49,129 bases of DNA from Saccharothrix sp. ST-888 (GTDB taxonomy: Bacteria > Actinomycetota > Actinomycetes > Streptomycetales > Streptomycetaceae), in assembly GCF_000955975.1 (NCBI RefSeq), contig NZ_JYJF01000046.1, forward strand, positions 1-49,129, read 5' to 3'. A program made the translations under genes and the position numbers. The notes beneath the pieces were generated by a model. The model made no database searches, was not told where the DNA came from, and was given only the letters and a program-made list of their open reading frames with translations. How positions within the stretch are numbered: position 1 is the first letter of the stretch; every line of letters begins with the position of its first letter. Shown here one piece after another: positions 1 to 8,813 of this stretch.

Positions 1-1137
<1,137 letters not shown>

Positions 1138-1302
1138 GTCCGAGCTCCCTCCCTCGGGGAGATCACCTCACCCCCATTGTCCCGCGCACCGCCGTTCTGG
1201 AGCGAGCCCGGACCAACGGGTCCCACCGGCCACAACGGTCGGGCGGCGCTCCGTGCCGCACGCGGTGCCCGGCCGGACCCCGGCCGCGGCGGCACGGGCG
1301 GG

Positions 1303-2436
1303 TCAGTCCGTGGCCGGGCGGAGGAGCTCCCGCATGATCCGGCGGCCTGCGCCGACGACCGGCTGGCCACGGGTCGGGGTGGCGTTGGCCAGCACCGCGA
1401 CGCCCGAGCCCGCGTCGGGGCAGACGGCGAGGTAGCTGGCGAATCCGCCGGTGCCGCCGGTGTGCGAGAGCACGGTACGGCCCCGGCGGCCGACCTGGTG
1501 GTGCCAGCCGAGGCAGACCGGTTCGGTGCCGTTCGGCAGTGCGTGGCGGGGGCGCTGGGTGGCGCGCAGCGCGTCGGCCAACGGCGTGTCCCGGGGGTTG
1601 AGTTGGGCCCGCAGGAAGGTGAGCATGTCGGCCCCGCAGGAGTGCAGGGCGCCCGCCGGGGCCAGCGCCTGGAAGTGCCAGTCCGGGACCGTCCTGCCCC
1701 GGCGGTGGCCGCTCGCCCGGTTGGCCATCGTGGCGTCGAAGTCGCCAGTCCCGGTGCCGCCCAGGCCGAGCGGGCGCAGGACCCGGGCGGCCAGCAGCTC
1801 GCCGTACTCGGCCTGGGCGGCGCGGGCGAGCAGCAGGCCCAGCAGGCCCATCCCGAAGGTGGAGTACCGGACGGCCGACGGCGTCCCGCGCGGCCGGAGC
1901 CTGGCGGTGGCCCGGTACAGCTCGGCCTCCCCGTACCGGGCGTACGGGTCGGAGTGGACCCGGGTCGCCGCGTTCCGGTAGAACCCCCGGGGCTGCCGGG
2001 GCAGTCCGGAGGTGTGGGTGGCCAGGTCGAACAGGGTGATCGGCGGCTCGGAGCGACGGCGCGGGGCGGCCCCGGCCGGGAGGTACGCCTCGATCGGGTC
2101 GGCCTCGGCGACCTCGCCGCACGCGACCAGCTCGGCGAACAGCAGGGCGGTGAACACCTTGGTGAGCGAGCCGAGCTGGAAGCGGGTGGCGGGGTCGGGG
2201 GCGGTGTGTCCGCCCAGGGTGAGGACGCCCGCGCAGTGCACGGCCGCCGCACCCGGGCGGATCGCCGAGACCACCACTGCGGGGACCCGGGGGTCGGCCG
2301 TCACCACCGCCGCCTGCGCGGTGAGCAGTTCGCGCAGCCCGCTCCCGGACGGCGCCCGCGCGACCGCCGGACGTAGCGCCGGGGACGGCGTCGCCGAGCC
2401 GGTGGGTTCGGCGGGTTCGGCGGATCGGGTACTCAT
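1303..2436 (-). CDS. Serine hydrolase of the beta-lactamase/PBP4* class (PF00144)
   Basis: A 377-residue penicillin-binding-like serine hydrolase. Visible motifs in order: S90-L-T-K93 (nucleophile and general base), Y191-S-T (the Y-x-N-like second motif) and H325-T-G-G (third motif). This is the class C beta-lactamase / D-aminopeptidase / esterase fold, and the substrate cannot be told from the sequence. No clear signal peptide is present; the N-terminal 35 residues are Pro/Ala/Ser-rich, so a cytoplasmic location is likely. ATG at 2436 overlaps the stop of a 28-codon frame by ATGA and has GGAGGGCGG just upstream. It looks like the last gene of a minus-strand operon starting near 3107. Longer in-frame extensions upstream would run through the other genes and are rejected. 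Confidence 0.9.
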   Translation of the reverse strand: MSTRSAEPAEPTGSATPSPALRPAVARAPSGSGLRELLTAQAAVVTADPRVPAVVVSAIRPGAAAVHCAGVLTLGGHTAPDPATRFQLGSLTKVFTALLFAELVACGEVAEADPIEAYLPAGAAPRRRSEPPITLFDLATHTSGLPRQPRGFYRNAATRVHSDPYARYGEAELYRATARLRPRGTPSAVRYSTFGMGLLGLLLARAAQAEYGELLAARVLRPLGLGGTGTGDFDATMANRASGHRRGRTVPDWHFQALAPAGALHSCGADMLTFLRAQLNPRDTPLADALRATQRPRHALPNGTEPVCLGWHHQVGRRGRTVLSHTGGTGGFASYLAVCPDAGSGVAVLANATPTRGQPVVGAGRRIMRELLRPATD

Positions 2437-2519
2437 ACCGCCGCCCTCCGCTGCCCCGGGGCGGTGCCCCCGTCGACCGTCGGGCGCAGGGCGATCCGCC
2501 CGGTGGTCAGCCGGCTCAA
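2433..2519 (-). CDS. Candidate 28-aa ORF between two genes of the operon
   Basis: A 29-codon frame from TTG at 2519 to TGA at 2433. The start overlaps the stop of the upstream gene (TTGA) and the stop overlaps the start of the serine hydrolase (ATGA), so it exactly bridges the two genes by 4 bp on each side. All but one of its codons before the stop end in G or C, as expected for coding DNA here. A GGGGGTGG purine run sits upstream. The peptide is basic, with no cysteine and no membrane segment. It could be a translational-coupling leader or a real small protein. I do not recognise it. Confidence 0.4.
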   Translation of the reverse strand: MSRLTTGRIALRPTVDGGTAPGQRRAAV

Positions 2520-2923
2520 CCGGCCACCCCCGCCGCTTGGGGCCGGCCGATCCGGCGGGCGGCGGCGACGGCGGCCGGCCGGGCGGCGCGCAGCAGGTCG
2601 CGGCGGAGCAGCGCGTGGGTGAGTCCGCGCCCGAGGTCGAGGCGGCGGCGCCGGGCCTGGTCGCGCTGCGGGCAGTGCGGCCCCGGCAGGGCGAGCGCGG
2701 ACAGCTGGGGCAGGCCGGCCGTCCAACCGGGCCACGGCTCGTCGGCGGGCCGGGGTTCGACGCGTTGGACCGGTTCGAGGTGGGCGGCCTCGGTGCCGTC
2801 GGCGTGGTGCTCCAGCCGGAACGCGGCAGCGCCTGCGCCCCGGAGGGCACAGGCGACGTCACTCGCAAGCCTGAGGGTGGCCGTCTCGACCGGCTCGGGC
2901 TTCGAAGGGTGGGTTGTGGGCAA
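2516..2923 (-). CDS. Hypothetical protein, about 135 aa
   Basis: This frame has a very strong codon signature from about 2890 down to 2516, with nearly every third position G or C, so it is a real gene. I place the start at TTG 2923, preceded by GAGGA at 2934-2938. An ATG at 3097 is in the same frame and would give 193 residues, but its first 58 codons have weaker third-position bias and compete with a better small frame. The protein has an Ala/Arg-rich C-terminal helical part (about residues 85-135) and one WPGW motif near the middle. No family recognised. It is coupled to its neighbours on both sides, so it should act with the serine hydrolase. Confidence 0.6.
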   Translation of the reverse strand: MPTTHPSKPEPVETATLRLASDVACALRGAGAAAFRLEHHADGTEAAHLEPVQRVEPRPADEPWPGWTAGLPQLSALALPGPHCPQRDQARRRRLDLGRGLTHALLRRDLLRAARPAAVAAARRIGRPQAAGVAG

Positions 2924-2936
2924 GGTCAGGGCGTCC

Positions 2937-3107
2937 TCAGAACGCCAGGGCGCGGGCGGGGCGCTGCGCCGTGCCCCGGTGGACGTGCTCGACGGGTGAG
3001 GTCGCTCCAGGACGGTGGGTGCCGGGGCGGTGGGACGCGACCGGCTGGCGGACGGCCGCCAGGTCCCGGGCCGAGGGGTGCGCGGTGACGGTTTCATGCA
3101 GGGACAC
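2937..3107 (-). CDS. Candidate 56-aa small protein, first gene of the serine-hydrolase operon
   Basis: GTG at 3107 is preceded at 5 nt by an excellent AGGTGA ribosome binding site (about 3113-3118), and the frame ends in TGA at 2937. About 90% of its codons end in G or C, better than the competing longer frame on the same strand. A TATGTT hexamer at 3140-3145 on the minus strand is a plausible -10 box about 33 nt upstream of the start. The peptide is rich in His, Pro and Arg, with a short HRPGTHRPG repeat in the middle and no cysteine. I do not recognise it. A leader or precursor peptide, or simply a small hypothetical protein, is possible. Confidence 0.45.
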   Translation of the reverse strand: MSLHETVTAHPSARDLAAVRQPVASHRPGTHRPGATSPVEHVHRGTAQRPARALAF

Positions 3108-3139
3108 GCAGATCACCTCACGTGGGGGATGGGGCCCTC

Positions 3140-3145
3140 AACATA
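3140..3145 (-). promoter_or_regulatory. Possible -10 box for the small-peptide/serine-hydrolase operon
   Basis: TATGTT read on the minus strand lies in an AT-rich patch of otherwise GC-rich DNA, about 33 nt before the GTG at 3107. No convincing -35 hexamer is seen at the usual spacing. Confidence 0.3.
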
Positions 3146-3340
3146 ACCATTCGCCCTCGAACGGCTGCCCCGGAACACGTGGACTGATCGGGTGACAGGG
3201 CATTCTGACGGCCGGTCGGAGAAGGCAGTACGCGCCGTCCGGCGGGGCGGGCGGCGGCCGTGGGCCGGGCTCTTGCAGGCGGCGGGGGCGGGGCGCACGC
3301 TGGTGGTAGCGACGGCAGAAGGGGGCTTGGGAGGTCGGCC

Positions 3341-3604
3341 ATGCAGAACCAGTGGGATGTGCAGCTGAGCTTCTCGGAGGACGGTGTGCACACCGTCTGC
3401 GAGGCGGCCCTGGTCGGGCCGAGGGCGCCGGGGCTGCGTGGGCACGGCGAGTCGACCCGCAGCGTGGACGACCGCCCGTTGGCGCGGATCGGCGAGGAGC
3501 TCGCGGCCTCGCGGGCGCTGGAGGACCTGTCGCACCGGCTGAGGTCGCAGGCGAACGGCGAGATCGCCGACGAGGGGCACCGGCCCGGGTACCTGATCTA
3601 CTGA
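3341..3604 (+). CDS. DUF1876 domain protein (dsRBD-like fold), 87 aa
   Basis: Small soluble actinobacterial protein of the DUF1876 family. It starts with a W-x-V-x-L-x-F-x-E strand pattern (residues 5-14), then an alanine-rich strand, a G-H-G-E-S turn, and a conserved helix around I-G-E-E-L-A-A-S-R-A-L-E-D-L (about 49-62). ATG at 3341 has GGGAGGTC at 3329-3336. Function unknown; homologues are often paired with stress or stationary-phase genes. It is a single gene, diverging from the peptide operon and converging on the TolB-like gene. Family assignment is by recognition of the motif pattern. Confidence 0.85.
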   Translation: MQNQWDVQLSFSEDGVHTVCEAALVGPRAPGLRGHGESTRSVDDRPLARIGEELAASRALEDLSHRLRSQANGEIADEGHRPGYLIY

Positions 3605-3606
3605 CC

Positions 3607-3641
3607 GGCCGTCGGCCGTCGGCCGTCGGCCGTCGGCCGTC
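3607..3641 (+). repeat. Tandem heptamer GGCCGTC x5
   Basis: Five exact copies of the 7-bp unit GGCCGTC begin just after the DUF1876 stop, followed by a diverged sixth (GGCCGCC). The repeat lies between convergent genes and is non-coding. Each unit contains GGCC, so the array can fold on itself, but no terminator-type single hairpin is clear. Confidence 0.9.
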
Positions 3642-3699
3642 GGCCGCCCGCCGCCGGATGCCGCGGCAGGCGCAGGAGGGCCGGCTCAGGAGGTAGGGC

Positions 3700-4776
3700 T
3701 CAGGGCAGCAGCGCGGGGGAGAAGCCGCCGTGCAGCAGGAGGGCGGGGGCGCCGGTGCCGTCGGCGGGGACGGTCCACAGATCGGATCCGGTGCCGCCGG
3801 GGGCCGGCAGGGCGTAGGCGAGGGTGGCGTCGTCGAGCCAGGCGGCCTGGTCGTCGACGCTGTGGGTCTCGGCGAGCTCGGTCTCCCGGCCGCTCGCCAG
3901 GTCCAGGACGTACAGCCGCCAGGGCCGGACGGGATCGCTGGAGATGCGCTTCTTGAAGGCGATCCGGGTGTTGTCGGGGGAGAGCGAGGGGCACTCGACG
4001 TTCTCCCTGAGCACGGTGATGGCGCGGGCCGCCAGGTCTCCCTTGACCAGGTAGGTCTTCCCGCTGCTGACCGGGGACATGGTGGCGTAGAAGGTGTTGT
4101 CGTCGGAGGTGAAGGTGACGCCCCAGAAGTTGCGGTCCACCGGCAGGTAGAGCTTGCCGTCCCTGTGGACGGTGAAGTCTTCCAGGGTCGCGGTCAGGGC
4201 TCCGCTGCGGACGTCCAGGATGGAGGTGCGGGTGGAGAAGGAGTTGGCGGCGTAGGAGTCGCCGGAGGTGAAGACCGTCCAGGAGGCCATCCGGCCGTCG
4301 GCCGAGATCCGGGCGCGGTTGGGGGCGCCCGCGCCGAGGTCGATCCGGCGGGTCTCGCGCAGGGTGGCGTCCAGGATCCTGACGTGGTGGCTGGGGATCG
4401 CACCGTACTCGGTGGTGAGGCAGACGACCGTTCCGGCGGCGGCGTAGACGCGCTCGCAGGAGGTCCGGCCGACGGTGCGCGGGCCGGTGGAGTCGGCGCG
4501 GTCGACGGTGGCCAGGAAGCCGAAGCCGGGCCCGGGTTCGGTGTCGCGGAAGAGCAGCTTGCCGTGGGCGCCGGTGAGGTTCAGCTCGTCGGCGGCGGGG
4601 GCGGCTCCGGAGCCCTGGTGCATGCTGCGGTCGGCGCGGCCGGCGGCGTGCAGGCCGTAGCCGATGCCGAGGGCGGCGAGCAGGACCAGTGCCAGGGCGA
4701 AGACGGCCACCCGGGCCCTGGTGAACACCGGGCCGTCCTGGTCGGTGTCGGGCCGGGCTTCCCGGGTCGGTGTCAC
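3700..4776 (-). CDS. Membrane-anchored TolB-like beta-propeller protein
   Basis: A 358-residue protein with a short cytoplasmic N-terminus, one membrane segment (about residues 20-42) and an extracellular domain of repeated strands with patterns such as I-S-A-D-G-R, L-S-P-D-N-T-R-I-A-F and D-L-W-T-V-P-A-D-G, typical of TolB/WD40-like propellers. GTG at 4776 overlaps the MFS stop as GTGA, with a GGAAGAGG Shine-Dalgarno inside the upstream gene. It is the last gene of a three-gene operon (GT2, MFS, this). A role in sensing or binding cell-surface polymer is plausible but unproven. Confidence 0.8.
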   Translation of the reverse strand: MTPTREARPDTDQDGPVFTRARVAVFALALVLLAALGIGYGLHAAGRADRSMHQGSGAAPAADELNLTGAHGKLLFRDTEPGPGFGFLATVDRADSTGPRTVGRTSCERVYAAAGTVVCLTTEYGAIPSHHVRILDATLRETRRIDLGAGAPNRARISADGRMASWTVFTSGDSYAANSFSTRTSILDVRSGALTATLEDFTVHRDGKLYLPVDRNFWGVTFTSDDNTFYATMSPVSSGKTYLVKGDLAARAITVLRENVECPSLSPDNTRIAFKKRISSDPVRPWRLYVLDLASGRETELAETHSVDDQAAWLDDATLAYALPAPGGTGSDLWTVPADGTGAPALLLHGGFSPALLP

Positions 4777-6059
4777 ATCGCCTCTTCCGCGGTCGGCTGC
4801 TCGGTGGTGCGGATCAGGAGGGCCGCCGCCACCAGGCAGAGCAGCAGGCCGGTGCCGAAGACGTGCAGCGTCCACTGCGGACCCTGGAAGCGGTACGCCG
4901 TCCCGAACAGCAGCGAGGAGGCGAACATCCCGAGCGCCTGGAGGCTCTGCAGCACCGCGAAGCCCGAGGTCCGGGCGTGGGCGGGCAGCAGGGCGGCGGC
5001 GTGCGCCATCAGCGGGGCGTCGGTGGCCGCGTAGAACACGCCGTGCAGGGCGAGCACCGCGACCAGCACTCCGGTGCCGCCCCAGGAGGAGGCGAGCAGT
5101 GCCAGCACCCCGAGGAAGCAGACGTGTCCGCCGAGGAAGAGCCGCCAGGGCCCGACCCGGTCGGCGAGCGAGCCCAGCGGCAGCGAGAGCAGCAGGTACG
5201 GGGCGGCGGTGCCGAGGGCCAGCAGCGGGAACCAGCGGGCGGCGAGGTCGTCCTGGTGCTGGAGCGTCAGGTAGACGAAGGCGTCGCTGATGGTGGCGGT
5301 CTCCAGCAGCATCACGCACAGGCAGGTGCGGCCGAAGGCCCGGTCGCGCAGCAGGCCGAGCCCGGCGCGGAGGGTGACCGGCCGGCGCTCGGCGGCCGGA
5401 CCGCCGGCCGTGCTGCCGCGCCGCTCGCGGACGAAGAGCAGTAGCACCAGGACGCCCACGGCGGCCACGCAGAAGCTGGCCATGAACACCGCGTCGTAGG
5501 CGGCGGCGACGGCCGAGAGCACGGCGAAGGCGATCAGCGGGCCGCCGAAGGCGCCCGCGGTGTCCAGGGTGCGGTGCACACCGAAGGCCCGGCCCTGGGT
5601 CTCGGGCGTGCTGGAGAGCGAGATCAGCGCGTCGCGCGGGGCGGTCCGCAGGCCCTTGCCGCTGCGGTCCACGGCCAGCACGGTGCTGATGCCCGCCAGT
5701 GAGGAACCGGCCGCCGGCAGACCCAGCTTGCACACGGCGGAGAGCGCGTACCCGGCCACCGCGACCGGCTTGCGGACGTGGAAGCGGTCGGCGAGATGGG
5801 CGCCGGCCAGCCGCAGGAAGACCGAGGCGCCGTTGAACAGACCGTCCAGGAAGCCGGTCTGAAGCATCGTCAGCCCGAGCGCCGAGGTGTAGTACAGCGG
5901 CAGTACCGAGCTCACCATCTCGGAGGAGATGTCGGTGAGGAAGCTGACCAGGCCCAGGGCCAGGACGTTGGCGGCGACCCGGCTCCTGGCCCGGGACCGG
6001 GGTGCTCCGGCCCCGGTCCGCTGGGCGGAGTCGGCGGCCCGGCTGGAGGAGAGGTACAC
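4773..6059 (-). CDS. Major facilitator superfamily transporter, 428 aa
   Basis: A 428-residue permease with about twelve hydrophobic segments in two halves. The loop R-S-G-K-G-L-R-T-A-P-R-D-A between segments 4 and 5 and D-I-S-S-E-M in segment 1 are typical of a multidrug/unknown-substrate MFS group. The start is 3 bp after the upstream glycosyltransferase stop, and the stop overlaps the TolB-like gene start, so the three are translated together. Substrate unknown; the context (divergent to the priming sugar transferase) suggests export of a small glycan-related compound. Confidence 0.85.
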   Translation of the reverse strand: MYLSSSRAADSAQRTGAGAPRSRARSRVAANVLALGLVSFLTDISSEMVSSVLPLYYTSALGLTMLQTGFLDGLFNGASVFLRLAGAHLADRFHVRKPVAVAGYALSAVCKLGLPAAGSSLAGISTVLAVDRSGKGLRTAPRDALISLSSTPETQGRAFGVHRTLDTAGAFGGPLIAFAVLSAVAAAYDAVFMASFCVAAVGVLVLLLFVRERRGSTAGGPAAERRPVTLRAGLGLLRDRAFGRTCLCVMLLETATISDAFVYLTLQHQDDLAARWFPLLALGTAAPYLLLSLPLGSLADRVGPWRLFLGGHVCFLGVLALLASSWGGTGVLVAVLALHGVFYAATDAPLMAHAAALLPAHARTSGFAVLQSLQALGMFASSLLFGTAYRFQGPQWTLHVFGTGLLLCLVAAALLIRTTEQPTAEEAM

Positions 6060-6062
6060 GGC

Positions 6063-6980
6063 TCAGACCAGGTTGTCCGCGGTGGGCCGGGTCCGCAGGC
6101 GGGCCGGGCTGAGCAGGGCGGCGGCGGCCCGGCGGCTGCGCCGGTGGCCGAGCAGGGCCCGGGAGCTCTCGCGCAGCAGGGTCGCCGCCCAGAACAGGGC
6201 GGTGGCGGGAGCCGAGTTGCGGCGGCGGAACAGCCGGACCTTGTTGAGGGTGAGCAGCGTCCACAGCCGGGGCGAGACCTCGGAGTCGCCTTCCAGGTGC
6301 ACGGCGTGGGCCTCGGGCGCGAGCCGGGTGCGGTGGCCGAGGTCGCGGGCGCGCAGTGCGTACTCGGTCTCCTCGGAGTAGAGGAAGAACGATTCGTCCC
6401 AGGGACCGCAGTCCTGGACGCAGTCCCAGGAGATCAGCAGGGCCGCGCCGGTGGCCCAGTCGGCGGTGGCGGCGGTGCGGTAGGCGGCCTCGGCGGTGAC
6501 GATCTCGCCGAGCAGCGCGAAGCGTCCGGCCCGCCGGTTGCCGAGGACGGCTTCGCCGACCGCCCGCAGCACGGCGGGTTCGCGGCGCAGCGAGTGGGTC
6601 AGGGCGCCGCTCTCGCCGTGCAGGCGGGGCACCACGATGCCGGTGCCCGCGCGGTCGAGCTGCGGGAGCATGGCCGCGACGCAGCCGGGGGTGAGCCGGA
6701 TGTCCGGGTTGAGGACCAGGACGGCGGTGCAGGGGTCGACGTGGGCGAGGGCGGCGTTGATGGCCGCCGCGTACCCGGCGTTGTACCCGGTCTGGACGGT
6801 CCTGGCCTCGGGGAGCCGGGCCTGAAGGATCGTCAGGGTGTCGTCGGCGGAGGCGTTGTCGGCCACCGTCAGTTTCCAGTGGACACCGTGGAGCCCCTGC
6901 TCCAGGGAGTCCAGCAGTCCGGGCAGGACTTCGGCACTGTTCCAGGTCACCACGATCACTTCGATCGTCACAGGATTCAT
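6063..6980 (-). CDS. Family 2 glycosyltransferase (rhamnosyltransferase-like)
   Basis: A 305-residue GT-A enzyme. The N-terminal VVTWNS strand (about residues 10-15), the D-N-A-S-A-D-D nucleotide-binding motif (about 40-46), N-P-D-I (donor/metal-binding DxD equivalent) and F-F-L-Y-S-E-E-T-E acceptor-site motif are the hallmarks of the GT2 group that includes rhamnosyltransferases. ATG at 6980 is preceded by GGAGGGGAA. It is the first gene of the minus-strand operon. It probably adds one sugar to the lipid-linked repeat unit on the cytoplasmic side. Donor and linkage cannot be assigned. Confidence 0.88.
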   Translation of the reverse strand: MNPVTIEVIVVTWNSAEVLPGLLDSLEQGLHGVHWKLTVADNASADDTLTILQARLPEARTVQTGYNAGYAAAINAALAHVDPCTAVLVLNPDIRLTPGCVAAMLPQLDRAGTGIVVPRLHGESGALTHSLRREPAVLRAVGEAVLGNRRAGRFALLGEIVTAEAAYRTAATADWATGAALLISWDCVQDCGPWDESFFLYSEETEYALRARDLGHRTRLAPEAHAVHLEGDSEVSPRLWTLLTLNKVRLFRRRNSAPATALFWAATLLRESSRALLGHRRSRRAAAALLSPARLRTRPTADNLV

Positions 6981-7280
6981 CGTTCCCCTCCAGCCGGCGC
7001 GTGCCAAGTATGCGCCGGATCATGTGCCTTGGTCAGGGGATTCGGTGTTCGGGTGGCCCTTGTACGTGTGTTCGTCCTAACGCTATCTCCACTGTACTGC
7101 TACATAGTTGGAGAGATTGTTTGCGGTTTGTCCTCGCGGGAGGTGATCGGGCGGCTACCTTGCTCCCTGGGGATCGCATGGTGCTACGCGAGCGACACGG
7201 CCTTCGGTGGGGGATGTCGGTGTCCGGCGCTCGCTTCTCGTAGTTCGGGCAACTTTCGTCGGACGCACCAGGGGGGAAGT
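6981..7280. promoter_or_regulatory. Divergent promoter region of the polysaccharide locus
   Basis: This 300-bp gap separates the minus-strand GT2 operon from the plus-strand sugar transferase and must hold both promoters. It is markedly AT-richer between about 7060 and 7130. An imperfect dyad at 7086-7114 has outer arms TCTCCA / TGGAGA. A purine-rich ribosome binding site (AGGGGGGAAG) ends just before 7281. I see no clear sigma-70 pair. Confidence 0.55.
7086..7114. promoter_or_regulatory. Imperfect inverted repeat, candidate operator
   Basis: Outer arms TCTCCA (7086-7091) and TGGAGA (7109-7114), with inner pairing CT/AG and GTA/TAC around a CTGC centre. It sits near the middle of the divergent promoter region, in AT-rich DNA. 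It could be a regulator binding site or an mRNA hairpin. Confidence 0.35.
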
Positions 7281-8723
7281 ATGGCCGTGGAGTCGGCCGC
7301 ACGTTCGGAGAGAATCCGTGATGTCATCACACCGCGTGAGCTGCACCGGAGGTGGCAGCACGACCATCTCCTGAAGATCGTCGTCATGGACCTGGTGGCC
7401 GCGGCGGCCACCGCCTTCACCGCCCATCTCTGCGGCGGGCGGCGGGAGATCGTCCTCCTGCTGCCGCTGCTGTGGCCGCTCGCCTTGCTGGCCGTGCGCG
7501 GCTACGGGCAGCGCCAGCTGGCCGGCGGCCGGGAGGACTACCGCCGAATAACCAGGGCCGCGCTCGCCCTCGGGGCCGTCGCCGTGCTCGGCTCCGAACT
7601 CGCCCTCGGCCAGGACCAGCTGCTCCACGACGCGGTGCTCGCACTGGCCGGGGCGGCCGTGCTGACCGCACTGCTCCGCCGCGTCCTGCAGTGGCGGCTG
7701 GCGGCCGCCTGGGCGGCCGGGCGCAACCTGCGCCGGGTCCTGGTGGTCGGCCACCCCGGGGCGGTCGCCGAGCTGGCCGAGTCGCTGGCCCGGCAGTCGC
7801 CGCACGGCTTACGGCTGATCGGCGCCTGCCTCACCGCGGCACCGCTGCCGGACCGGCTGCCGGACCGGCAACTGCCCGTCCTCGGCGGCCGCGACAGCGT
7901 GCTCCCGGTGGTCCGCCGGACCGGCTGCGAGATGGTCATCGCGCTGCCGGACGCGGCCCTGGACCAGATGGCACTGCGCCGTCTCGGCTGGGGCCTCGAC
8001 GCCGAGGGGGTCCAGCTGCTGATCAGCCCGCGGCTCTCGGACGTCTGCGCCGCCCGGCTCGACGTCAGGACGGTCGGCGGCCTGCCGCTGCTCCATCTCC
8101 GGGCGCCCGCCGGGTCGTTGGTTGCCAGGCTGCCGAAGGAGATCGTCGACCGGCTGCTGGCCGCCGTGGGGCTGCTGCTGCTCACCCCGCTGCTGCTGCT
8201 GGTCGCGGCCGCCGTCCGCAGCAGCAGCCCGGGCCCCGTGCTGTTCCAGCAGCGCCGGGCCGGGCTGGGCGGCGAGCAGTTCACCATGTTCAAGTTCCGC
8301 ACCATGGTGCAGAACGCCGAGGAGCTCAGGGACGAACTCGCCGCGCTCAACGTCAACGGCGACGGTCCGCTGTTCAAGATGACCAAGGACCCCAGGACCA
8401 CCGGTGTCGGCCGCTTCCTGCGCCGCTACTCGCTGGACGAACTCCCGCAGCTGATCAACGTCCTGGCCGGACACATGTCGCTGGTCGGCCCCAGGCCGCC
8501 GCTGCCGGAGGAGACCCTGGACTACGACGAGGTCACCCGCCGCCGGCTGCTGGTGAAACCCGGACTGACCGGGCTGTGGCAGGTCAGCGGGCGCTCCGAC
8601 CTGCCCTGGAAGGAAGCCGTCCGGCTCGACCTCAGCTACGTGGACAACTGGTCCCATGCCCTGGACGCGCAGATTCTGCTGCGCACCACCGGCGCCGTCG
8701 CCCGCGGCAAGGGCGCGTACTGA
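7281..8723 (+). CDS. Polyprenyl phospho-sugar transferase initiating exopolysaccharide synthesis
   Basis: A 480-residue WbaP/CpsE-type initiating enzyme that moves a sugar-1-phosphate from a nucleotide sugar to undecaprenyl phosphate at the inner face of the membrane. N-terminal part: several membrane segments (about 35-135) and a CoA-binding-like region (about 150-270). C-terminal catalytic part: one hydrophobic helix near 290-310, then F-K-F-R-T-M (about 337), D-E-L-P-Q-L-I-N, V-G-P-R-P-P (about 401) and K-P-G-L-T-G-L-W-Q-V-S-G-R (about 426), all diagnostic of PF02397. ATG 7281 follows AGGGGGGAAG. It begins the plus-strand set and diverges from the GT2 operon. The sugar transferred is unknown. 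Confidence 0.95.
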   Translation: MAVESAARSERIRDVITPRELHRRWQHDHLLKIVVMDLVAAAATAFTAHLCGGRREIVLLLPLLWPLALLAVRGYGQRQLAGGREDYRRITRAALALGAVAVLGSELALGQDQLLHDAVLALAGAAVLTALLRRVLQWRLAAAWAAGRNLRRVLVVGHPGAVAELAESLARQSPHGLRLIGACLTAAPLPDRLPDRQLPVLGGRDSVLPVVRRTGCEMVIALPDAALDQMALRRLGWGLDAEGVQLLISPRLSDVCAARLDVRTVGGLPLLHLRAPAGSLVARLPKEIVDRLLAAVGLLLLTPLLLLVAAAVRSSSPGPVLFQQRRAGLGGEQFTMFKFRTMVQNAEELRDELAALNVNGDGPLFKMTKDPRTTGVGRFLRRYSLDELPQLINVLAGHMSLVGPRPPLPEETLDYDEVTRRRLLVKPGLTGLWQVSGRSDLPWKEAVRLDLSYVDNWSHALDAQILLRTTGAVARGKGAY

Positions 8724-8726
8724 TAC

Positions 8727-8758
8727 ATCTGCTGAATGCCCTTCGGGAAACAGCAGAT
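8727..8758 (+). other. Intercistronic hairpin with TTCG apex
   Basis: Arms ATCTGCTG (8727-8734) and CAGCAGAT (8751-8758) are perfectly complementary, and the inner segment CCC-TTCG-GG adds a stable tetraloop. It starts 3 nt after the sugar transferase stop. No T-run follows, so it may be an RNA-stability or processing element or a partial terminator. Confidence 0.5.
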
Positions 8759-8813
8759 TGATGCTCCGTCAAATTCAGACGAACTGTCGAACTCCGCCGA
8801 AAGGAACCGTCAC

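Noticed and set aside
1138..1302. HspR (HAIR) site before dnaK
   Set aside because: No match to CTTGAGT-N7-ACTCAAG was found in the gap.
3607..3641. GGCCGTC array as a regulatory site
   Set aside because: It lies between convergent genes and has no nearby promoter; listed only as a repeat.
8736..8813. Upstream ATG for the WlbA-like gene
   Set aside because: It lies in a hairpin loop without a ribosome binding site; GTG 8814 has AAAGGA and the GxGxxG motif at the usual distance.
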